From assembly GCA_024803745.1 (NCBI GenBank), contig JANJXV010000013.1, positions 2,728,001-2,792,000 of the forward strand: a stretch of DNA of 64,000 nt. The letters are read 5' to 3'. This document shows, in pieces, positions 1 to 10,396 of this stretch (the first letter of the stretch is position 1; every line of letters starts with the position of its first letter). The notes beneath the pieces are model-generated. The model saw only the letters and a program-made list of their open reading frames with translations. It was not told the origin of the DNA and searched no databases. The DNA is from Megascapheus bottae (taxonomy: Eukaryota > Chordata > Mammalia > Rodentia > Geomyidae). Both the position numbers and the translations under genes were made by a program.

Positions 1-3000
1 TATCAGGGTCTGGTCTGCTTACCACAATGGAGACTTATTCAATTATGTGAAGGGACTAAGAACAGTTAATCCAACTACTTGGTGTATGATTGTTTCCTAG
101 TAATTGGCAAAGGCTCCTTAGAAGATTTCATTGGAGGCAGTGTGGCCTGGAGTATTTATATGGTGCTTAATGACTCCCCAGAATGCTAGCCAGGAGCTGG
201 ATTGGTTAGCAGGGAATAAATAAAGTGTAGACCATATGAAATGAACTGCAAACTTTAACAGTACAGGTCTTAATTGCCTTTTGTGGAAGTATCCAAAGCT
301 TTTAAAATTGATGTTTTCAGTCCTCACGAGGGGGTACCTCCTAACAGTCTACTGAAAGTTGCAGTTTTTTAAAAATTGTAACTGCTCTTTCTCTGAACCC
401 ACTGTAGGCCTTCTAATCACCAGATCTCTGACAAAATGTTGTCTGTGTCACAGGCTGCTCTCCTTGTAATTCTAATTCGTACCTGTCTTTGCTTTAGTGA
501 TTGTGCTGCAATCACTCATTATTAATTTATGCCTTTTCAAAAAGCCAATAGGAAAACTCATTTCTCTCTCCGCTAATCATACTTTGTAAAGAAACGTTTG
601 TAGGGATGCAAGTAGATGATTCTATTCTGAAAATAAGAATCATCTATCCCCCTTGGTTTGAGCTTTATGTCCCTGATTTGCCAGCTTCCTTCCTTCTTTC
701 CTCTTCGTTCTTGCGGGTTGGTGAGTTGCTGAGATCAAGAGGTACATAAGATATTCATGACGTGTTTGGAAAGGACAGTCTTGTGGCTTTGAAAATAAAA
801 GCTACGTGGGTCTCCTGGTGCCTGTGGGTTGGTGCAGTCTGAGTACCTAGACTGAATTTGGATCTTGGGCTCTGGGAACATGTGAACTGAGACCACACTG
901 CCTAGGAAATATAAAATGTGAACTCCCTGTGCTGCCTGTACACTGTTCCTATAGCTGGCCAGGGCCCTGGAACGTGCACTCAGGGGGGCAGATCTGCCCT
1001 TACTCATTCCCTACTCTGGTGTCTTGGGAATTGTTCAGACTCTGGCCCAGCAAAGAGAGAGAGGACCATGCAGTAAGGGGCTCATGTTTGTTTCAGGGGT
1101 ATAGGATAGGAGATGGTGTAGGTTTCTTTGTAATGCTTCAGTGATTGTGTGACTCAGGCAGCAGCCAGCAGAGGGCTGGGCAGCCGGAGGTGATCAGTAT
1201 CTGTAAATGATTAAGTTTACAATAATCATAATAACAGAAGAACCCGAGAGTGAACCTAAACACCTGAATTCCGAGTTCCAGAGTTAGTACCTGGCAACAT
1301 TTAGGGGTGTGACCATCTGCCTCACCATTATCTGTCTTCTCAGGGAGCAGAAGTGGATGTTGGTGCACACTGGATTAGTAGCCTTAGTAATGCCATAGGG
1401 TCATAGGCTTTTCCTTTCACACTGCAGACAATGAAGAGTGTTTATAGTTTCAGGAAGGAAAAAAAAAAGAAAAAAAAAAACAACTTTGTGGCGGAGGAAT
1501 CAGTTACCAGTGACCTCCAAGTAACTCCATCATCCCTTGAATGCATTTTTTTAAAAAAAAAAAGTCAGTTATCAGCACATTAATGGAAGGATGCCAGCTC
1601 TGTTGTTCTAATGCATGTAGGACCAGGCTGGGCAGGGCCCTCTGGGCTTTGCTATTGTCTTTGTGTAGTGCTAGAAACTCTGTAGCTCATCTTGGGTCAC
1701 TTAGGGTCCTTCTCTTAAGCCTCCCTATTGGCTCCCTATTTTCCATGTATCTGTCCTTTCCCGTGACTCCTCATAAAGTTGGTTACAGTGGTTCTGATAG
1801 AAAATATCCCTTCTACTTGGGAAGTTTCCATAGAGAGCCCCTAAGTAGGTAGATTATTCTGAGCAATTGGTTCCATGTTAGTATGGCTGTAGAGGCAGAC
1901 ATGTTTGGACTTGTGTGATCTTGGGTAGGTATATCTGTGGACAGTCTTGTTAAGGAAAAAAGCTTTGCTTTGCCTCCTTGAAAGTCCAGAAATAGGCATA
2001 GCAGTAGCTTTCTACAAAAAAGTAGTTTTGATATCCAGAGATTTTAGCAACTAAATCCAAGGATACCTCTGTCCAGACTGCCCTTTCTGGTAGGTTCTTT
2101 TGTCTCTTTTCATAAAAGCCAAACCACAGGGCAAGCAGAGAAACATGGAAAAGGATAGAAATGGCCAGAACTGTCTGGTTTGGCTCCTTGTTGATTCATA
2201 TCCTTCTTCCTTTATGGAGACCTGTTTCCTGGTTACTGAGACTGCTACTGAGCTGGCGTCCTGCCCAGGGACTTGAAACTGGAGAAGAGGTGACCCTTCA
2301 ATTCCCCAAGATGCTCTCTGACTTTCTTACCCTGCCACCTGTACTCCCCAAACGCTGAACCTGGGAAATATCTCAGTTTTGAAATCATTGTTTTAACTAG
2401 TAGCCCCTGCTTCTGAACTTTCATCCCCTGCTTGGCTTCCTGGGTCAGGATGTATGCGTGTATATTCAGAGCCATGCTAGGACCCAAGGACAAATATATG
2501 GCCCACCGAAGGGCCACAGCAGCAGTTAAGAAAGGAAACCACAGAGCACTGACTGGGAGGAACCTCGTAAGAAAGGTCAGCTGCTTCCTGAATTTCATTC
2601 TTTGATGGAGGGAATTAGAGTTAACTATTTTTCTTTGGAGTTGGAGTTATTATTTTCTTACTATTTTTCTTCATGGCTAGACCCCAGATCTTGGAAACTG
2701 TTAAGAGATCACTTTTGCTCCGACCAAGAATCAGATACTACAGGTTTCAGTAGTGGATTTGGTGTCACTGTGGCCTGGTTAGAGTGCTCTCTTGCTACAT
2801 CTGACTACGCACATATATAGTAAAATGGCTTGCCAGAACTAGGAGAGAAGTATACTACCCACCTTCTGGTAACCCCAGCTGCCCTTATATAGTAGTTTAT
2901 TTTGGCTTGTGCTTTACCTTCTCTTTGCATCAGCATTCCTCATATTCACTCAGGCAGTTTTAAAGCATCTTTTGGGGATCCCAAAGGAGCTGTGTCCTCA

Positions 3001-3680
3001 AAGCTTATGTATCTCCTGGAAGGCCTGTTGTATGCATTACATGACCACTCATCCTAGAAAGGTTAAGTGTGAGACAGAGCTCTTCCCATTGAAGGTGGGG
3101 TCAATCTTCCTTTCCTGGCTGCACACCTTTCCAAATCCATTTAAGAAGACTCTGGCCTTGACTTGGTTGTAGGCGTTGGAGAGGAAACTGCTTTCTTAGA
3201 TCTCTGTCAGAGGACCATCCGGGTAGATCTGCTTGTTTTTCCTACCTCACAGGGGTGTTGTGAGGCTTTAGAAGGTGTAAGGATGCAGGCCCCTTGAGCC
3301 CTTCCTAAGAATGGTAGACTAATTATCAGGTGCAATCTGCAAAGATAAAAGCATGATTCAACCTGCTCTGTACAGCAGTCAGACCATTGTTGTGTTGTTT
3401 TTGCTTGGATCTTCATGCCACCCCACAGCACCAGGCATCCCAAAGCCAGCATGGAGGACTTCCACATGTTGGACATAGAGGCACCAGGCGAACTCCTGCT
3501 ATGCACGCTCAAAATGAAGCACTGAATTGCAAAGGAAATGGACCCTGCTTTTAAGGATGTACAAAAATATGTCTGCATTGATGTCTGTACTGTAAATTTC
3601 TAATTTATCGACTGTACAAAAAATTCCTTGCTATTTAAGTTTTGTATTAAAGGAAAATAAAATTTTGTTTATTAACTAGT
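1..3680 (+). other. Candidate 3' UTR (partial) of an unidentified plus-strand gene
   Basis: I see no SINE or L1 in these 3.7 kb, in sharp contrast with the rest of the window, and the stretch ends at a strong polyadenylation site. Reading frames are short and none resembles a known protein. The simplest reading is the distal part of a long 3' UTR whose coding exons lie left of the window. A second AATAAA-type hexamer at about 215-220 could serve a shorter isoform. A-rich runs occur near 1459-1480 and 1550-1563. I do not recognise the gene. A long non-coding RNA with the same 3' end is an alternative. The extent to the left is unknown. Confidence 0.5.
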
Positions 3681-3697
3681 GTGTGATTTGGTGTATT
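3646..3697 (+). terminator. Polyadenylation site (signal and downstream element)
   Basis: ATTAAA at 3646-3651 and AATAAA at 3656-3661 are followed, after a cleavage-length gap, by a GT-rich run (GTGTGTGATTTGGTGT) at about 3680-3695. This is the standard mammalian layout of hexamer, cleavage zone and G/U-rich downstream element. It defines the likely 3' end of the plus-strand transcript at about 3670-3682. Confidence 0.65.
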
Positions 3698-4074
3698 CCT
3701 CTAAGTAAGTGGTTTGTTGGACTCCTGGCCAGGCATACCAAGAAGCTTCAGATTGCTGAGCAGATGAGCAATGCTTTCTGAGAGCCTTTATTTTCTTTCT
3801 TCAGTTATGTCTTCATGCTGTCCCTTCCCCCCCCCCTCCCCGCCCCCGGAGTTTTCCTGGATCAGAAAACCCAGAATGCTTGTGGTTCTCAAGCTTTATC
3901 AATGACACCTTAGATTTCCTTTCTTTTTCATTTTTGGGGGTGGCCATCTTTAGCTTCTTAAGGCCCATGGACTTAATCTGCTAACTTGGCAAAATGTTTC
4001 TCACCACTTATTAGGGCTTATGGGTTCTTAAAAAGGAACAAGCGGGGGAGGGAGGGGATCTTTTTATTTTTTTA
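3698..4074. other. Single-copy flank downstream of the polyadenylation site
   Basis: No gene or recognisable repeat is seen. It contains a C-rich run at about 3827-3847. Confidence 0.4.
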
Positions 4075-4235
4075 ATCTTTTGATCCTAATCTTTATTGTC
4101 TACATAATATTTCAGTTTAAATTTTTTTAACATGGATTAGTTGTACAAATCCATAACTCCATATCATAGACAGACTCACCCCAACCAGGGCTTTTCCTCA
4201 TCTCTGCCTCTTTCCAAACAAATATCAACAGGCTT
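4075..4235 (-). mobile_element. Old L1 3' UTR fragment (probable)
   Basis: The stretch resembles the antisense L1 3' end seen better at 41697 onward: a T-rich start, then a GTTGTACAAA-type motif and pyrimidine-rich flank. It is divergent and carries no coding part. Confidence 0.4.
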
Positions 4236-4400
4236 CATCGTAATAGACATAGTATTATGTAATCAATAGACATTGGGAGTATGTTACATCCAGCAGGAAA
4301 ATATCTTCTTTGTCTTAAGTTTATAAAGTTGGTTGTCTCTGTCCTCATGTCCAGCAAAGTCATCAGAGAAAAGGCAGTTTCCAAGCAGTCATTGAGATAT

Positions 4401-4490
4401 TGGGGGCTGGGTTATAACTTGATGCAGTCTTAGCATGTGTGAGGCCCTGGGTTCCAAACTCCAGCCTCACAAACAAAGCAAATGATCAGA
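4401..4490 (+). mobile_element. ID-like SINE monomer
   Basis: It starts GGGGGCTGGG and carries a tRNA-like B-box region (CCCTGGGTTCCAAACTCCAG) followed by an A-rich end. It resembles a rodent ID element with a degraded A box. No Geo module follows, so it is a monomer rather than IDL-Geo. Confidence 0.6.
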
Positions 4491-4859
4491 ATATAGTCCT
4501 GGCTTCTAATGATACCGACCACACTGAGGGAAAGAGCCCCTGCTAGATGGTGATATTTATCTGCTGATGTCCTAGATAAGATCTGCCCACTTGGTAGGCT
4601 TTTAAATTGCTTACCACCCTTTGGCTTCTTTTGAGATATCCCCAGGTCTTGAGGTGAGTAAAAAGCCCAGGGAAGCAGAAGTTGTAATACTACTCTCCTT
4701 ATCTGTAGATTGCTATTGTACTTTTATCTCAAACCCTAAGTGAAGGGAGGCATGTAATTTAAAATCTCTTCCTTCTAAGACAAGCTGTGTTTCTTCTTCC
4801 TTTACCTATTCATTAAGTAGTTATGAAGTGAAGGGAAAGTCAACACAATCTGGAATGAA

Positions 4860-5030
4860 TTCATAATAATCCTCTGCACTTGTAGAAACACTTTTCCCAG
4901 TAGAAAACACTTGATGGGACTTCATTTTATTCTCGCAGCATTTCCCAAGTAGGAGAATAAGCACTGTCATCCCTTTTGAAAGCAGAAGACAGAGGGCTGG
5001 GGCAGATTATCTCACACCTAGCTCTGGCTT
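4860..5030 (-). mobile_element. MIR-like ancient SINE (probable)
   Basis: The order of motifs (cell-count style TTCATTTTATTCTCGCAGCA, then CCTTTTGAAAGCAGA, then CACACCTAGCTCTGGCT) follows the MIR core pattern. It is highly diverged. Confidence 0.35.
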
Positions 5031-5077
5031 TTATTTTTGTTTTTATTTTATACAGGATTTTGCTCTGTTTCCATGTT

Positions 5078-5410
5078 TCCATTTCTGTGGGTTGCATTGT
5101 GTCCCTCAAAAGACATGTTGAAGACTAACCCTAGATACCAATGAATGTGACTTTATTTGGAAATAGAGTCTTTGCAGATGTAATTAAAATAATAAGGGTG
5201 GCTCCTAATCCATTAACTAGCATTCATCTAAGAAGAGAGACTTTTAGACACAAACATGGAGGTAAATGACATGTGCAGGCAGAGACTGGATTTATGTAGC
5301 TATAGGCCAATCAAGGAACTCCCAATTGCTGGAACTTTCTGAAAGCTGAGAGAATAGGGAGTTCTTTCCTAGAGACTGGAGCCTTCGTTTCTCATTTCTG
5401 GCCTCCACTG
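5078..5410 (+). mobile_element. MLT1-type MaLR LTR fragment
   Basis: Diagnostic MLT1 wording is visible: GTTGCATTGTGTCCCTCAAA near the start, GTGACTTTATTTGGAAATAG at about 5149, then the segment with GGTGGCTCCTAATCCATTA. It is an ancient non-coding LTR remnant with the 3' part missing. Confidence 0.75.
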
Positions 5411-5424
5411 CTATTTCTTTCTTC

Positions 5425-5600
5425 CTAGTGTCATGGCACACACCTATAATCTTAACTCCTCTGGAGGCTGAGATTGGGAGTATCAAGATAGTAAACCAGC
5501 TGGGGCAGAAAAATTTGTGACACTCCCTTTCTCCACTGATAGCTGAGTGTGGTGTTGCAAACTGACATCCTAAATCAGATGTGAGGCTAAGATTGCAGAT
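5425..5600 (+). mobile_element. Old 7SL/B1-like SINE
   Basis: It carries a degraded 7SL-type start (ATGGCACACACCTATAATC), then CTGGAGGCTGAGATTGGGAG and ACCAGCTGGGGCAG, as in B1/Alu left halves. A degenerate right part follows. It is much more diverged than the B1-Geo copies. Confidence 0.55.
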
Positions 5601-5616
5601 TAAAAACCAGAGATTA

Positions 5617-5844
5617 TGGGCTGAGCGTTTTGCCTAGTGGTCTAGCATGCACAAAGACCCAGGTTCCATTCCTCAGTACCACATACATAGAAAAAAGCCA
5701 AAAGTGATGCTGAGGCTCAAGTGGTAGAGCTCTAGCCTTGAGAAAGTCCAAGGACAGTGCTCAGGCCCTGAGCTTAAGCCCAGGGCTGGCAACAAAACAA
5801 AACAAAAGCAACAACAAAAATGGAAAACAAAACAAAAAAAAGCT
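5617..5844 (+). mobile_element. IDL-Geo SINE with target-site duplication
   Basis: The left ID-like half (TTTTGCCTAGTGG, GGTTCCATTCC) is joined through CATAGAAAAAAG to the Geo half (GGCTCAAGTGGTAGAGC) and an A-rich tail. The direct repeat CCAGAGATTA flanks it at 5607-5616 and 5845-5854, showing insertion by target-primed reverse transcription. It landed in older SINE sequence. About 20 bases of the ID half are missing. Confidence 0.9.
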
Positions 5845-5854
5845 CCAGAGATTA

Positions 5855-6115
5855 GGTTCAATGTTCAAAGCTAGCCTGTGTGGAAGAGTGCTTGAGACTG
5901 CATTCAATGGAAGAAGCTCGATTTGGTGGCTTGCTCTTGTCATCATAGCAATAGAAAGCCTAAGGATGACAGATTTAGATCTAGTGATGGCCTGGGTGGG
6001 AATTGAGACTGAATCTCAAAAAATAAACATTACATCGAAGAGTGGGAATGTGGCTCAACAGTAGAGTACCTGCCTCGCCAGCACCAGGCACTGAGCTCGA
6101 ACTTCAATACCACCC
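5855..6115 (+). mobile_element. Old B1-ID dimeric SINE
   Basis: A diverged 7SL/B1-like half (GGTGGCTTGCTCTTGTCATC, ...GATGGCCTGGGTGG) is followed by an ID-like half (GTGGGAATGTGGCTCAACAG, ...GAGCTCGAACTTCAATACC). This B1+ID order resembles the squirrel-type dimer and differs from B1-Geo. Confidence 0.6.
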
Positions 6116-6118
6116 ATC

Positions 6119-6180
6119 CTCGGGCCTCAGCTTCCTAAGTAGCTAGGATTACAGACATGAGCCACTGGTGTCTGGTGAGG
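6119..6180 (-). mobile_element. 7SL/B1-like fragment
   Basis: The antisense 5' end of a B1-type monomer is seen: CCTAAGTAGCTAGGATTACA followed by a GAGCCACTGGTG motif. Confidence 0.65.
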
Positions 6181-6774
6181 TTGTTTTCTTAACGATTGTG
6201 CAGCACAATTATAACAGCAAATGTCTTTCTCTATAAACAGGCAGCCTCTACAGCAAGTCCCACAAGCCCTGACACTGCACTGGTTTGACTGGGGCTTGCC
6301 TATCCACCCCAATGGGAGTTCTGTATGCAGGGCCAGCACCCTAACTGGAATGTGGCCCAAGGGTTTTTAGCATTTCTGTCCTGAGAACTGATTTTTTTTT
6401 CTTTCCCATTTTAACTTTCACATGGAATCATAATTTTAAAGTTGAGCTGACTCTTGACTAAAGAGGTCAGCTTTGGCCTCCTGTTTTCAGTGGTTCTGTG
6501 AATAGAAATAAACCACACTGGGGAGAATGGCTTATTTCTGGCCTCAGTTTTCCTTGGTAGCACAGCTGAGTTGGTAGGACAGGGAGGCTCTCACTAAATG
6601 TGCTGAACATGTGTTGAAAGGTTTAATCTAAAATGTTTTCCCAACAGGTCTTGATATTACCTGAAATTCCTAAAACCAACCTACCCTGTTCCTTTGGGGT
6701 TTTTTTTGTTTGTTTGTTTTTCTTTTTAATTTCAAGAATAAGGGAGTCCTTCCTTAGATTGCTTCATTCATCTT
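6181..6774. other. Single-copy DNA, nothing recognised
   Basis: No gene or repeat call is made. T-rich runs lie near 6396 and 6700-6730. Confidence 0.4.
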
Positions 6775-6870
6775 TTTTTCTTTTTAAATTGTTAGTATAA
6801 TATATAGAGGGGCTACAGTTAAATTTATCAGGTAGTAGGTGTATTACTTCTTGCTTCATCCATCTTTATG
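6775..6870 (-). mobile_element. L1 3' end fragment (probable)
   Basis: Antisense L1 3' UTR motifs are present: a run of T, then GGGGCTACAGTTAAATTTAT and GGTAGTAGGTGTATTACTTC. They parallel the better copies at 7943 and 59237. Confidence 0.45.
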
Positions 6871-7087
6871 GTAAAGTATTCCAACTTCTCAAACATCCAT
6901 ACTGGGAAAAAAATATAAAATCAAATGTGGTACATTTTCCACCAATTTCCTGATTACCTTCAGCTGTCTATCTAGTTTTCTATTGGCACTTACCCAGAAG
7001 TTTTCCATGCTTCCTATAAAGTTTAGTATGGAAATAAAACTAGCTATAGAGAGGAAAAAGAACATCCACACTGTCTCATATTTTAGA
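6871..7087. other. Unassigned AT-rich stretch
   Basis: Low-complexity-free sequence between an L1 fragment and the candidate LTR. A minus-strand frame of 79 codons here resembles nothing known. Confidence 0.3.
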
Positions 7088-7118
7088 TTGAGTCTCATAC
7101 ATGAAGTATGAGACTCAA
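7088..7118. repeat. Perfect 13-bp inverted repeat (hairpin)
   Basis: The arm TTGAGTCTCATAC (7088-7100) and its exact reverse complement (7106-7118) are separated by a 5-base loop. It sits at the left edge of the candidate solo LTR. Confidence 0.9.
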
Positions 7119-7431
7119 AAGGAGACACAATTGTTGAATCTCACGGGAATCTCCAGGTCTGCCTGGAGAGCTACCCCCTACCTCCTTCCTCTTCACCTGC
7201 CTGGAACTAGTAATTACCTGACTATGGTCAGCAAAGGATCCCAGGCTCTGAGTTCACTTCTGCATCTACTGTGGTACTACCTCTGCATATCCCCTATACA
7301 ATCCGGCTCAACATGAGTCTCTCTCTCTCCTCCACTTTTTCTCTTTTTCCTTCCTCTCAGTTTTCACACATTTGCTCTTCTCCAATAAAGTCTTTTCTGC
7401 TCGAACTGTGTGGCGAGTTTCCTTTCAACTA
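7101..7431 (+). mobile_element. Candidate solo LTR of an endogenous retrovirus
   Basis: It opens with TGAAGTATGAG, has a pyrimidine-rich middle, a polyadenylation hexamer in CTCCAATAAAGTC (about 7380-7392), a short GTGTGGCGAG stretch, and ends near CAACTAACA. This matches U3-R-U5 organisation with TG...CA ends and about 330 bp. No target duplication was confirmed, so a non-LTR origin remains possible. Confidence 0.5.
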
Positions 7432-7932
7432 ACAGAGATAGGGGCTTGAGATCTGGGGAGAAGGAAGTGGTATAGACCATGGAGAAGAGGATGGACTCTG
7501 AGAGCAAGAGTTGGCTTCTTGCTATGACTATCACCTTTATGGTAACAGCCAACTCTAGGGACAGACTCTGTCCCTAGTCATCAAACCCTCAATCCCTTCT
7601 TTATGTAGGGTGATTGCTAGGCAAACAGGAGGAGGTAAGGAGACACACACAGGAAACAGAAAAGGCTCGGTTACTAATGTAAGTGGATGGAAGTTTCTTT
7701 TCCCAAAAGTTAGTTTTTCAGAGCCATTCCAGTATCTGCAGAGCTCGGCAAGTTCTCTGAATAACCAGTTTGAAATATGCCCAAGAAATATTCTGGGATG
7801 GGATATTTTGGTCTCCCTCAGACTTCATCCTCTCTTCACCCAAGAGCATGCTCAATGTTATGGCTAGTTCACATTTTCAAGGCTTTTGCATTTAAAAGAA
7901 TCAATGATTAACTATCTAATTTTCTTAAAATG
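7432..7932. other. Single-copy DNA, nothing recognised
   Basis: No repeat or gene is identified. Short frames on both strands lack recognisable domains. Confidence 0.4.
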
Positions 7933-7942
7933 CCTGGAGATT

Positions 7943-8074
7943 TTTTGTTATTTTTTCATATATTTTTATTGTAATTAATAGAAGGGTTACATTACATTTA
8001 TTAGATAGAAGGTACATTACTTCACATACATTGATACCCTTTCTCATGTCATGATCCCCATTTCCCTCCCAATA
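7943..8074 (-). mobile_element. Short 5'-truncated L1 (young 3' UTR type 'A')
   Basis: It carries the antisense 3' UTR shared with 43289, 59237 and (sense) 22185 and 39979: TTTTATTGTAATTAATAGAA, AGGGTTACATTACA, and ...GATACCCTTTCTCATGTCAT. The repeat CCTGGAGATT flanks it at 7933-7942 and 8075-8084. Confidence 0.8.
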
Positions 8075-8214
8075 CCTGGAGATTCTATGGATTCATTTGA
8101 TAGGAGAGATAGAAAGCCAGGAGAAGGAACTGGTAAGTCACATAGAAAAAGCCTGTCCTAGCTTCATTTTTCTGTACTTTTTTCTTTCCTTTTTCTTTTT
8201 CTTTCCCCTTCCCC

Positions 8215-8560
8215 CCACCCAGGGTCCCCTTTGCCTGAAATGTCCCATCTTTCCTCAGCTAGGTTCTATCTATTCTTCCTTCACCACTGAAGTCTTATGT
8301 TACCTCTCCTTGACTTCCCTGGTCTTCCTGCTTGCAACTTCCTGCTTCCCTTTCCTTTACCATTACTGGTCAGTCTAACCCTCTGCTTTCCACTCTGGGA
8401 ACCCTGGAGCACAGAGTGTTAGGCTCTGTGCATGTGTCCATGTCCTCATTTCCTGAGCTTCCTGCAGGGCCTCTCTGTGCTCACAGAGCCTGGCACCATG
8501 CCTGGCACAGAGCACCAGTGTCAGGAATATTTGTAGAAGGAAGTGAGGGAGGGAGGGACT
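8215..8560 (-). mobile_element. L2-like ancient LINE 3' end
   Basis: The antisense L2 word order is visible: TTTGCCTGAAATGTCCC, CTATTCTTCCTTCACC, then GAGCCTGGCACCATGCCTGG. It is diverged and non-coding. Confidence 0.55.
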
Positions 8561-8930
8561 GAGGGAGACAGGAAAGAGAGGGAAACAGAGAAATGGAATC
8601 AGGAAAGAAGGAAGGGAGTCCAGGAGGAGGAACTGAGGAGCACTGGTAACAAATATGGCTAGCAGAAAAAAGAAAAACAAATGTGTAATTACACTGGCAA
8701 GACTTTCTGAACATATGCTAGAGCCCTGGCTTCAGAGGGCATTCTATAGTCTCATGAAGAATCATGAAAGAACCACCTACCCCACGAAGTTGCTTTTTCA
8801 AAGCTATTTCTCTTCCCCTTTCTCTTTTCCCTTCTCGCCGACAAATATTTGCAAGGTCAACCACATGTACAGCTCTAGAATGAACCATGGAAGAAGAGAG
8901 GAAGGTGATTTAAAAAAAAAAATCTTGGGC
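8561..8930. other. Single-copy DNA with a purine-rich start
   Basis: Positions 8537-8645 are G/A-rich (GAGG, GGAA repeats). No gene is seen; the long minus-strand frames across it follow from that composition. Confidence 0.4.
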
Positions 8931-9160
8931 AGGGCCAGGTGGCTCATGCCTGTAATCCTCGCTACTAAGGCTGAGATCTGAGGAAAGTAGTTCAAAGCCA
9001 GCCTGGGCACTAAAGTCCATGAGACTCTTATCTCCAATTAACCACCAGAAAACCGGAAGTGACACTGTGGCTCAAGAGGTAGGGCAGTAGCCTTGAGCTG
9101 AAGAGCTCAGGGACAGCACCCAGGCCCAGAGTTCAAGCCCCACAAATCGAAAAATAAATT
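8931..9160 (+). mobile_element. B1-Geo composite SINE
   Basis: A 7SL-type left half (GGTGGCTCATGCCTGTAATC) is joined to the Geo right half (CTGTGGCTCAAGAGGTAG, then GAGCTGAAGAGCTCAGGGAC) and an A-rich end. Confidence 0.9.
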
Positions 9161-9544
9161 CTGAAAGACAAAGTCTAACTTAGGAATCTTAAAATGCAGA
9201 TGAAGAAGAGAGAAATAATTTAGGAAATTAGGCAAGCTTAAAACTGGAAACGTGGAAAAACAAATCCTCCACTGTTGTGTAAATATTTGTTGAACAGTAG
9301 AATAGGGATCCATTGTGACCAGGCGCTGGCCTAGGAAAGCACTGTGGAGAACACACAGCTTTTCCTCTGGGAATTCCTAACAGCAAACCATATCTTTCTC
9401 TCTCTAGATCTCTCTCTTTCAAAGTGGAGTTCCTAATCCTAAATTCCATTAAGCTTGCCTAGAACAGCTTGTCATCTCACCATCTGATCCCTAAAAGGAC
9501 CCATCTGCTTCACAAACATGGAACACAGAGACTATGATTTCCCC
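9161..9544. other. Single-copy DNA, nothing recognised
   Basis: No gene or repeat call is made. A short CT-rich stretch lies near 9392-9420. Confidence 0.4.
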
Positions 9545-9778
9545 AGTTCCCCTCTTTGTGGCAGTACTGGGATGTGAACTCAGGGCTTTGTACTTGCTTA
9601 GTTTGCTTACTCATTTGGCTGATGCTCTGCTACTTGAACCATGCCCACACTTAAGCGTTTTCTGGTTATTTTGGAGGTAGGTGCTACTGAACTATTTTGC
9701 CTAGGCTGGCCTTAATTTTGATCCTCCAGATCTCAGCCTCCTAAACAGCTGGATTACAGGCATGAGCCATCACGAGTC
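9545..9778 (-). mobile_element. Old B1-Geo-like SINE
   Basis: Antisense right half (TGAACTCAGGGCTTTGTAC, CTACTTGAACCATGCC) then antisense 7SL half (CCTCCTAAACAGCTGGATTA). Its right half is an older variant like that at 36725. Confidence 0.7.
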
Positions 9779-9956
9779 TGTTTCTTTTTGCCAGTCTTGG
9801 GGCTTGAACTCAGGGTCTGGGCACTGTCCTTGAGCTTTCTCAAGGCTAGTGCTCTACCACTTCACCACTTCCAGCTTTCTCTGTGTATGTGATATGGAGG
9901 AATCCAATGCAGGGCTTTGTGCATACTAGGTAAGCACTAGGCCACACTTTTGGCCC
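9779..9956 (-). mobile_element. IDL-Geo SINE
   Basis: Antisense order Geo (GCCAGTCTTGGGGCTTGAAC...CAAGGCTAGTGCTCTACCAC) then IDL (GGAATCCAATGCAGGG...GTAAGCACTAGGCC). It abuts the previous SINE head-to-tail. Confidence 0.85.
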
Positions 9957-10108
9957 TAATCACAGTCTTTAAGACTCACTCAGCTCCTCCAAACCACCTG
10001 TGTATTCTGTATGTAAGTTATCAACATTAAAAGTTACTCATGGTGTGCCATCGGAAACATTCATTTAATCATTAGATCCAGTTACCTGCCTCCAGTAAAA
10101 CATCTTTT

Positions 10109-10204
10109 CTAGGCACACATGATAGTATGTGATACCAAGGAATCCAACCAGGGTCTTTGTACATGCTAGGCAAGCACTCTACCACTAGGCCAAACTCCTG
10201 GCCC
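10109..10204 (-). mobile_element. IDL monomer lacking the Geo half
   Basis: Antisense IDL only (GATACCAAGGAATCCAACC ... TACCACTAGGCCAAACTCC). The Geo half expected on its left is absent. It directly abuts a B1-Geo whose Geo half is cut at its A-rich site, so this may be a decayed nested insertion. Confidence 0.7.
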
Positions 10205-10396
10205 GCCCATGCTTCTTTTGTTCAAAGCCTGCACTCTACCACTTGAGCCACAGCTCCTTTTTGGCTTTATTGGTACTTTATTGGAGATAAGAGTCTCACA
10301 GATGTTTCTGTCTGGGCTAGCTTTCAGAGATCCTCAGATCTCTGCCTCCTGAGTAGCTAGGATTCCATGCATGCGCCACCAGCACTTGACCTGGAA
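10205..10396 (-). mobile_element. B1-Geo SINE, Geo half truncated
   Basis: The antisense Geo remnant starts near TTCAAAGCCTGCACTCTACC and is followed by the 7SL half (CTCAGATCTCTGCCTCCTGA). The distal Geo part is missing at the junction with the IDL monomer. Confidence 0.8.

Noticed and set aside
3207..3578. 123-codon minus-strand frame in the candidate 3' UTR
   Set aside because: It is antisense to the presumed transcript and has no recognisable domain.
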